DNA of 5,268 bases from Actinomycetota bacterium (GTDB lineage: Bacteria; Actinomycetota; Acidimicrobiia; Acidimicrobiales; Microtrichaceae), in the NCBI GenBank assembly GCA_018268735.1, contig JAFDWA010000150.1, forward strand, positions 1-5,268, in the 5' to 3' direction. How positions within the stretch are numbered: the first letter of the stretch is position 1; every line of letters begins with the position of its first letter. Positions 1 through 3,420 of the stretch are shown one piece after another. A program made the translations under genes and the position numbers. The notes below the pieces were generated by a model. It ran no database searches. It was given only the letters and a program-made list of their open reading frames with translations, and was not told where the DNA came from.

Positions 1-970
1 CGGTGGATGGTGCGAGCCACTGGAGATCCACCGCCCGGTCGGCGGGAGTGGCGGTCAGCGACCGCGGCGCTCCCGGCGCGCCGTCGTCGTAGGAGATCGT
101 GACCGAACCCGCGGCACCGTTGCCTGCGTAGTACTCGTTGTAGGCCGACAGCCCGGCGAACCCGGCGGTGGCGTTGGATCCGGGGTAGCCGCCGAAGCCG
201 AAGTACTCCGTTGCCGACGCGCCGCCGTACTGGACGTCGCCGCGCTCGCCGCCCTGGGCTCCACCCCCGCCGGCTCCGGAGGCACCGCCGTCGCAGCGGT
301 ACCCGGGGCTGCATGCCTCGACGGTGTTCCGTCCGGGTCGACCGCTCGTGGAGGTCGCATCGGAGCGGGCGAGGTGGTTCTCCTCCGCGCGTCGACCGAC
401 GATCGCCAGGAACTGGCCGTTGCCACCGCCACCGCCGGCGCCCGCTGCCACGATGTCGGTGCCGGCGAGTCGGACCACCGTCGCCGCACCACCGCCACCT
501 CCGCCACCGGAGCCGCCCTCGGGGCCGGCGATGCCGCCGACCGCACCGTCGTAGCCGGCGAGCGGGTTCAGTCCGGCGGTCCCACCGGCAGCGCTCCCCC
601 TGCTCGACACGCCGTCGCCGCCACCGCCACCGACGGCGACGGTGAGGACCTGACCGGGTGTGACGTCGATCGTCCCGAACACGACCCCTCGGTATCCGCC
701 CGGGGTGGGTTCACCCTGGGAGTCGTAGCCCCCGCGGCCGCCCTGTCCACCACGGAGCGTCACCGTCAGCGTGCTCACGCCGGCGGGAACCGTGAAGGCC
801 TGCGTCGCACCCGACGCCCCGAACGTCTGGGTGATCGTGGTGGCTGCCCCTGCGGTGGCAGCGCCGAGGGACAGGGTGCTCGCCACGACAGCCAGCGCAG
901 CGAGGGCACGTGGGAGCCCGGCGATCAGCTGTCGGGTGCGTGACGCGATGGGGTTCGGCGCTGGTGACAT
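1..970 (-). CDS. Exported glycine-rich protein with start of a fibronectin type III domain (partial, C-terminus beyond window)
   Basis: Seen: an open frame runs from an ATG at 970 to the window edge, 323 residues with no stop. A TGA lies in frame just upstream (974-976), so 970 is the only reasonable ATG. Residues 1-42 form a Sec-type signal peptide: a positive N-region (R11, R13, R21), a hydrophobic core (about 22-38) and an AGA cleavage site near 40-42. Residues 44-75 (FGASGATQAFTVPAG, then alternating Val/Thr) look like the beta-strand opening of bacterial glycine-rich repeats related to the ALK/LTK glycine-rich domain. Residues 75-297 are Gly-rich with long GGGGG runs and one cysteine pair (C220, C226). 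From about 298, APGAPRSLTATPADRAVDLQW is a typical Fn3 opening. Inferred: a cell-surface or secreted structural or adhesive protein. It lies 120 bp downstream of the crotonase-fold gene on the same strand. No strong Shine-Dalgarno is visible; GGTGAT is too close to the start. The enzymatic role, if any, would lie outside the window. Confidence 0.85.
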   Translation of the reverse strand, partial: MSPAPNPIASRTRQLIAGLPRALAALAVVASTLSLGAATAGAATTITQTFGASGATQAFTVPAGVSTLTVTLRGGQGGRGGYDSQGEPTPGGYRGVVFGTIDVTPGQVLTVAVGGGGGDGVSSRGSAAGGTAGLNPLAGYDGAVGGIAGPEGGSGGGGGGGAATVVRLAGTDIVAAGAGGGGGNGQFLAIVGRRAEENHLARSDATSTSGRPGRNTVEACSPGYRCDGGASGAGGGGAQGGERGDVQYGGASATEYFGFGGYPGSNATAGFAGLSAYNEYYAGNGAAGSVTISYDDGAPGAPRSLTATPADRAVDLQWLAPST

Positions 971-1090
971 CCATCACCGTCGGTCGCTGAACCACACTCA
1001 GAAGAGTTCTCACAGGATTCCTCGGCCATGAGGACCGGTCGGTCCGTCGTGGCAGGCGACGAGCCGGACCCAGACGGGGCGTGACCCGGG
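971..1090 (-). promoter_or_regulatory. Intergenic leader/promoter region of the glycine-rich gene
   Basis: This 120-bp gap separates the stop of the crotonase-fold gene from the start of the glycine-rich gene, both on the minus strand. Bases 992-1023 are a local composition dip, about 50% GC against roughly 70% around it, and include an inverted repeat AGAA-GAG-TTCT (1000-1010). Such a dip upstream of a start is where a promoter or operator is expected. I could not assign convincing -35/-10 hexamers. The half nearer the crotonase gene is rich in hairpins (listed separately). Promoter identity is inferred from position and composition only. Confidence 0.4.
1032..1070 (-). terminator. Overlapping GC-rich stem-loops, possible terminator or attenuator
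   Basis: Seen: GGACCG (1032-1037) pairs with CGGTCC (1040-1045). GGTCCG (1041-1046) can instead pair with CGGACC (1065-1070), enclosing GTCG (1046-1049) opposite CGAC (1057-1060). The two pairings share bases 1041-1045, so they exclude each other. They lie 21-60 bp past the crotonase-fold stop and 60-100 bp before the glycine-rich start. There is no T-run on the minus strand, so this is not a canonical intrinsic terminator. At this GC content chance hairpins are common. Confidence 0.3.
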
Positions 1091-1093
1091 TCA
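1082..1093. repeat. Perfect 12-bp palindrome across a stop codon
   Basis: TGACCCGGGTCA is a perfect inverted repeat with no spacer. Its right end (1091-1093) is the TGA stop of the minus-strand crotonase-fold gene. It could be a dimeric regulator site for the downstream glycine-rich gene, or chance in GC-rich DNA. Confidence 0.35.
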
Positions 1094-1864
1094 GGTCCCC
1101 CGGAACTCCGGCGCCCGGCGCTCTCCGAACGCTCGGCGACCCTCCACGAGGTCGTCCGATGCCCACGCGGCTGCGAACGCCTCGCTGTACCGCCCGGCGA
1201 CGTCGAGTGCGTCGGCGGGTCGTTGCAGGAGGTCGAGTCCGAGCTTCGATCCGCTGAGCGACAGGGGCGCCAACCGGGCGATGCCGGCGGCGAGCTCACC
1301 TGCTGCTGCCTGCACCGCCGCACCCGGTGAGGCGTCCGCGTCGACGATCCGGTGGACGAGGCCGACGCGGTGGGCCTCCGCTGCGGTCACGGGCGCTGCG
1401 GTCAGCAGCATCCAGCGGGCGGTCGAGTGGCCGGCGAGCATCGCGAGGCGCTCGAGGGTCCAGTGGTCGACCATCAAGCCGAGCTTCGCGACCGGCACGG
1501 CGAAGCGGGCATCCGCGGTGGCGAGCCGGAGATCGCAGGACAGCGCGATCTGGGTGCCGAGGCCCATGCAGGCACCGGAGATCGCTGCGATGGTGGGGAA
1601 CGGGACGGCGGCGAGGTCGTCGAGCACGACCCGCAGGGAGCGGGTGAACGCCGGATCCTCGAGCTCTGTCAGGTCCGCGCCGGCGCAGAAGTGGTCCGCG
1701 TCGCCGGTGACGACGAGCGCACGGCACTCGGCCTCGCCGGCGCGGCGCACGGCCTCGTGGAGCTCGTCCACGCCGCGCTGGTTCAGGGCGTTGCGGCGAT
1801 CAGGACGCGAGATCCTGATCCACGCGACGTCACCGTCGACGGCGCTGAAGTCGACGATCGTCAT
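1091..1864 (-). CDS. Enoyl-CoA hydratase/isomerase (crotonase) family protein, EchA6-like, lacking both catalytic glutamates
   Basis: Seen: 257 residues, normal full length for the crotonase fold. The ATG at 1864 has an AGGG Shine-Dalgarno 8 bp upstream and lies 22 bp after the previous gene's stop. Family marks in order: SRPDRRNALN (19-28), FCAGADL (59-65, CoA/oxyanion-hole region), AISGACMGLGTQIALSCDL (94-112, second oxyanion-hole glycine loop), LGLMVDHW (128-135) and the C-terminal helix ending APEFRGT. Aligning by eye to rat mitochondrial hydratase, Glu144 falls on Q105 and Glu164 on V125, so both hydration residues are absent. Known, from memory: Mycobacterium tuberculosis EchA6 lacks them too, shares a D-x-W motif and a similar KFQG-type C-terminus, and is reported to bind acyl-CoA rather than hydrate it. 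Inferred: an acyl-CoA binding or atypical crotonase protein, last gene of a three-gene membrane-protein operon. Automated annotation would probably say enoyl-CoA hydratase; the fold is near certain, the reaction is not. Confidence 0.92.
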   Translation of the reverse strand: MTIVDFSAVDGDVAWIRISRPDRRNALNQRGVDELHEAVRRAGEAECRALVVTGDADHFCAGADLTELEDPAFTRSLRVVLDDLAAVPFPTIAAISGACMGLGTQIALSCDLRLATADARFAVPVAKLGLMVDHWTLERLAMLAGHSTARWMLLTAAPVTAAEAHRVGLVHRIVDADASPGAAVQAAAGELAAGIARLAPLSLSGSKLGLDLLQRPADALDVAGRYSEAFAAAWASDDLVEGRRAFGERRAPEFRGT

Positions 1865-1886
1865 GGATCGAGCCCTGGTCGCGGCG

Positions 1887-2300
1887 TCAGGAGGGGAACC
1901 CGGGCTTCCAGATCATCATCACGAGACCCACCACCAGGCACAGGTGCAGTCCACCGGTCAGAGCAGGGGCGATCTTGGCGTTGTCCTTCTCGTAGGCACG
2001 GGCGACGAGGAACTGCAGCACGCCCGCGACGATGGCAACCAGGAACGCGATCGAAATCCACATCTGGTCGAACTTGAAGTTCACGACGGTGCCCGTCTTG
2101 CTGAGCATCACCGCGCCGATGCCGGCCAGGAACATCACCACGATCGCGGGCAGCTGGATGAACTTGTTGACCTTCGCGAGCGACGCGTCGTCGGTCCCAC
2201 CCCGCTGGAGCATCGGCTGGATGAAGTTGCCGCCGAACGCAACGACCGCTGCGAGGACGTGCACGAGCAGGACGATGCGGAACCCGACGCTTGTCACCAT
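1887..2300 (-). CDS. Small four-helix integral membrane protein (DUF2269-like)
   Basis: Seen: 137 residues from the ATG at 2300 (MVTSVGF), with AGGG 8 bp upstream. The frame is open further upstream, to 2477, but that part is Arg-rich and hydrophilic and overlaps the preceding gene, so I reject the longer start. Four hydrophobic segments are clear: about 6-27 (HVLAAVVAFGGNF, with H14), 48-66, 80-100 and 113-131 (with H119). The loop at 31-47 and the C-terminus (KPGFPS) are polar. Known: an N-terminal LHVLAAVV-x-x-GG helix in a four-helix protein of about 140-150 residues recalls DUF2269 and related putative integral membrane proteins of unknown function. Inferred: plasma-membrane location and co-transcription with the crotonase-fold gene 22 bp downstream and the DUF5317-like gene 43 bp upstream. 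The gene is sound; the family name is tentative and no function can be assigned. Confidence 0.85.
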   Translation of the reverse strand: MVTSVGFRIVLLVHVLAAVVAFGGNFIQPMLQRGGTDDASLAKVNKFIQLPAIVVMFLAGIGAVMLSKTGTVVNFKFDQMWISIAFLVAIVAGVLQFLVARAYEKDNAKIAPALTGGLHLCLVVGLVMMIWKPGFPS

Positions 2301-2302
2301 GA

Positions 2303-2340
2303 CCGCGACCCTACCCGTCGCCGCGACCCTCGACGGCGAC
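2303..2340 (-). repeat. 10-bp direct repeat and stem-loop upstream of the small membrane-protein gene
   Basis: Seen: CCGCGACCCT occurs at 2303-2312 and again at 2321-2330, an 18-bp period. Read on the minus strand, each copy starts with AGGG, and the copy nearer the gene supplies its Shine-Dalgarno. GTCGCCG (2317-2323) and CGGCGAC (2334-2340) form a 7-bp stem with a 10-base loop. The element fills most of the 43-bp gap. It could affect translation or mRNA processing between the two membrane-protein genes; no more can be said from sequence. Confidence 0.35.
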
Positions 2341-2343
2341 CGC

Positions 2344-3021
2344 TCACCGCCGACGGCGTCTCCCACCGTCGTCGTCCAACCGCGACGGGTGCAGGCCCGG
2401 ACCCCGACGCGGAGCAGGCCCTCGTCCGAGCGCGTCGAGAGCAGATCGGTACTCGCCCGGGCCGCCACGCCGTCCACCCACCGGTCGCCCGACCTCGTAG
2501 CGACGCAGCAGGCTCGCGGTCACGAGCGCGAGCCCGACGAGGACCGAGAGGTCGCCGATCGAGATGACCTGCCCCCACGGCAACGGGATCACGTCGCCGA
2601 GGAAGCCGAGTCGCGCGCCGGCCGCGACGGTGCGTCCCCCGGTCAGCGTGAGGCTCGCGGCCGTCGTGGCATCCACCGCGCCGGAGGAGCGCAGCGCCGC
2701 GACGCTGACGGGCATCCCCCAGTTGAGGACGGTCACGACCAGGTTGAGCCCGAGGCCGGCGACGACGAGGACCATCCCACCGACACGGATGTTCAGCACC
2801 GCGAACGCGAGCAGCGCCGACGTCGCGAGCACCGACAGCAGGGTGACGAACCAACCGGACCACCCGACGAGGTCCACCAGCAGCGTGAGGACGAGCCCAC
2901 CGACGAGCGCCTCCCACAGGACCGGCGTCCATCCCCGCAGGTTGTCGATCCGTCCGCCCCAGTGCAGCCCGAGGCCGACTCCGACGGCGAGGGCGAGGAG
3001 GGTGGGGAGCAACGCCAGCAC
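2344..3021 (-). CDS. Multi-pass membrane protein, DUF5317-like, with Arg-rich C-terminal tail
   Basis: Seen: from a GTG at 3021 the product has 225 residues. It opens with a hydrophobic helix (2-20) and then HWGGRIDNLRGW (20-31), the GGR-x-x-x-L pattern at the start of DUF5317 proteins. Further membrane segments lie near 33-52, 55-76, 81-99 and 153-171. NWGMPVS (100-106) and LGDVIPLPWG followed by ISIGD (141-157) are the other marks I associate with this family. The frame stays open upstream to an ATG at 3135, but that extension is Arg-rich, runs across the divergent promoter gap and would hide the membrane start, so I prefer 3021. A TAGGTT ends 7 bp before this GTG, which suits a leaderless transcript. 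Oddity: after the last helix (residue 173) about 50 polar residues end in five arginines, longer than expected. Function unknown; first gene of the leftward operon. The domain name is from memory of the family pattern. Confidence 0.82.
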   Translation of the reverse strand: MLALLPTLLALAVGVGLGLHWGGRIDNLRGWTPVLWEALVGGLVLTLLVDLVGWSGWFVTLLSVLATSALLAFAVLNIRVGGMVLVVAGLGLNLVVTVLNWGMPVSVAALRSSGAVDATTAASLTLTGGRTVAAGARLGFLGDVIPLPWGQVISIGDLSVLVGLALVTASLLRRYEVGRPVGGRRGGPGEYRSALDALGRGPAPRRGPGLHPSRLDDDGGRRRRR

Positions 3022-3028
3022 TGACCGG

Positions 3029-3034
3029 AACCTA
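3029..3034 (-). promoter_or_regulatory. Candidate -10 element (TAGGTT) for a leaderless DUF5317-like transcript
   Basis: On the minus strand TAGGTT fits the actinobacterial TANNNT -10 pattern and ends 7 bp before the GTG start codon at 3021. Transcription would then begin at or next to the start codon. No good Shine-Dalgarno precedes this GTG, which agrees with leaderless translation. A perfect TTGACA at 3046-3051 is only 11 bp away, too close for a normal -35. Confidence 0.4.
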
Positions 3035-3038
3035 GCGT
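3033..3038 (+). promoter_or_regulatory. Candidate -10 element (TAGCGT) for the WXG100 operon
   Basis: TAGCGT matches TANNNT on the plus strand and overlaps the opposite-strand TAGGTT by the central TA, an arrangement described for bidirectional bacterial promoters. It would give a leader of about 90 bases before the WXG100 start, containing the 3052-3067 hairpin. No matching -35 is visible, so this is weak. Confidence 0.25.
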
Positions 3039-3051
3039 GGAGCGCTGTCAA

Positions 3052-3067
3052 CGGGGATCGGTCCCCG
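3052..3067. repeat. Short perfect inverted repeat in the divergent gap
   Basis: CGGGGA (3052-3057) and TCCCCG (3062-3067) form a 6-bp perfect stem with a 4-base TCGG loop. It could be an operator for the divergent operons or a hairpin in the WXG100 mRNA leader. With no T-run and no upstream gene on the plus strand, a terminator role is unlikely. Confidence 0.4.
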
Positions 3068-3123
3068 GTGACAACCCCGGTTGCCGCGCGGTTCCCTCCT
3101 CCGAGCCGGATCGTCCGGCGACG

Positions 3124-3130
3124 AGGAGGT
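3124..3130 (+). promoter_or_regulatory. Strong ribosome binding site of the WXG100 gene
   Basis: AGGAGGT is a near-perfect Shine-Dalgarno, 7 bp before the ATG at 3138. It fixes that start against the upstream in-frame ATG at 3081 and suggests high translation, as expected for an abundant secreted WXG100 protein feeding a less abundant motor. Confidence 0.85.
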
Positions 3131-3137
3131 TGCACCG

Positions 3138-3404
3138 ATGGCCAAGCTGGGACTCGACCCCGAGGCGATGACGACGCTGCAGAAGCAGCTGCAGTCCGAC
3201 GCAGCGACGATCACATCGCTCACGAAGAAGCTCGACGGCCTGCTGCGGGCCGCGTGGTGGGAAGGCACCGACGCGACGAAGTTCCGCGCCGAGTGGGACG
3301 GCAACCACAGGTCGCAGCTCGCCCGGGTCGCCACCGCCCTCGACGCCGCAGCGAACGCCGTGGCGACCAACGTGAACCAGCAGCGCCAGGCGTCGGGCGC
3401 CTGA
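3138..3404 (+). CDS. WXG100 family (ESAT-6-like) protein of a type VII secretion-like locus
   Basis: Seen: 88 residues, within the usual 85-105 for WXG100. It is helical and free of cysteine, tyrosine and any signal peptide. The WXG is W41-E42-G43, in the context AAWWEGTDATKFRAEW, at the expected turn between two amphipathic helices (about 8-38 and 46-82). The second tryptophan ten residues on (W53) and the small flexible C-terminus (QQRQASGA) are common in actinobacterial relatives. Known: WXG100 proteins form helical-hairpin dimers exported by, and activating, FtsK/SpoIIIE-type ATPases. The next gene, 16 bp downstream, encodes such an ATPase, which strongly supports the call. Oddity: with no tyrosine there can be no YxxxD/E export signal, and no second WXG100 gene is adjacent in this window. 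It may be a homodimer, or its partner may be encoded elsewhere. The start is set by the AGGAGGT at 3124-3130. Confidence 0.95.
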   Translation: MAKLGLDPEAMTTLQKQLQSDAATITSLTKKLDGLLRAAWWEGTDATKFRAEWDGNHRSQLARVATALDAAANAVATNVNQQRQASGA

Positions 3405-3420
3405 GCCCCGGGGTCCGACC

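Larger units (their letters stand above)
3022..3137. promoter_or_regulatory. Divergent intergenic control region
   Basis: This 116-bp gap separates the divergent starts of the DUF5317-like gene (minus, 3021) and the WXG100 gene (plus, 3138), so it should hold promoters for both operons. It contains overlapping -10-like hexamers near 3029-3038, a strong short hairpin (3052-3067), a direct repeat of CCCCGGT (3063-3069 and 3075-3081) and the near-palindrome AACCCCGGTT (3073-3082). A conserved -35 at normal spacing was not found for either direction. Confidence 0.55.

Noticed and set aside
470..620. GCC/ACC triplet-rich stretch resembling a tandem repeat or a Pro-rich plus-strand gene
   Set aside because: It is the complement of Gly codon runs (GGC/GGT/GGA) in the glycine-rich protein; the unit is not regular and the codons vary.
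1887..2477. Longer 196-residue version of the small membrane protein
   Set aside because: The extra 59 residues are hydrophilic and Arg-rich, overlap the DUF5317-like gene in another frame, and the ATG at 2300 has a usable Shine-Dalgarno.
1281..2567. A 428-residue open frame on the plus strand
   Set aside because: It runs antisense across three genes whose products have clear membrane or crotonase features; its own sequence is Ser/Arg/His-rich and domain-free.
2032..3024. Plus-strand frames rich in Glu/Arg/Asp opposite the membrane-protein genes
   Set aside because: They are antisense shadows of hydrophobic helices; the apparent charged, coiled look is the complement of Leu/Val codons.
3046..3051. 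Perfect TTGACA on the minus strand as a -35
   Set aside because: It is only 11 bp from the TAGGTT element and no -10-like hexamer lies at 16-19 bp, so it does not fit a normal housekeeping promoter.
2344..3135. Longer 263-residue version of the DUF5317-like protein
   Set aside because: The added N-terminus is Arg-rich, crosses the divergent promoter gap and would come within 2 bp of the WXG100 start codon; family members begin at the hydrophobic helix.
3081..3137. Upstream in-frame ATG for the WXG100 protein
   Set aside because: The AGGAGGT at 3124-3130 points to 3138, and the longer form would add 19 atypical residues, including the translated ribosome binding site.
3406..3413. CCCCGGGG palindrome between the WXG100 stop and the ATPase start as a terminator
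   Set aside because: It has no loop space or T-run, and its GGGG probably serves as the ATPase Shine-Dalgarno.
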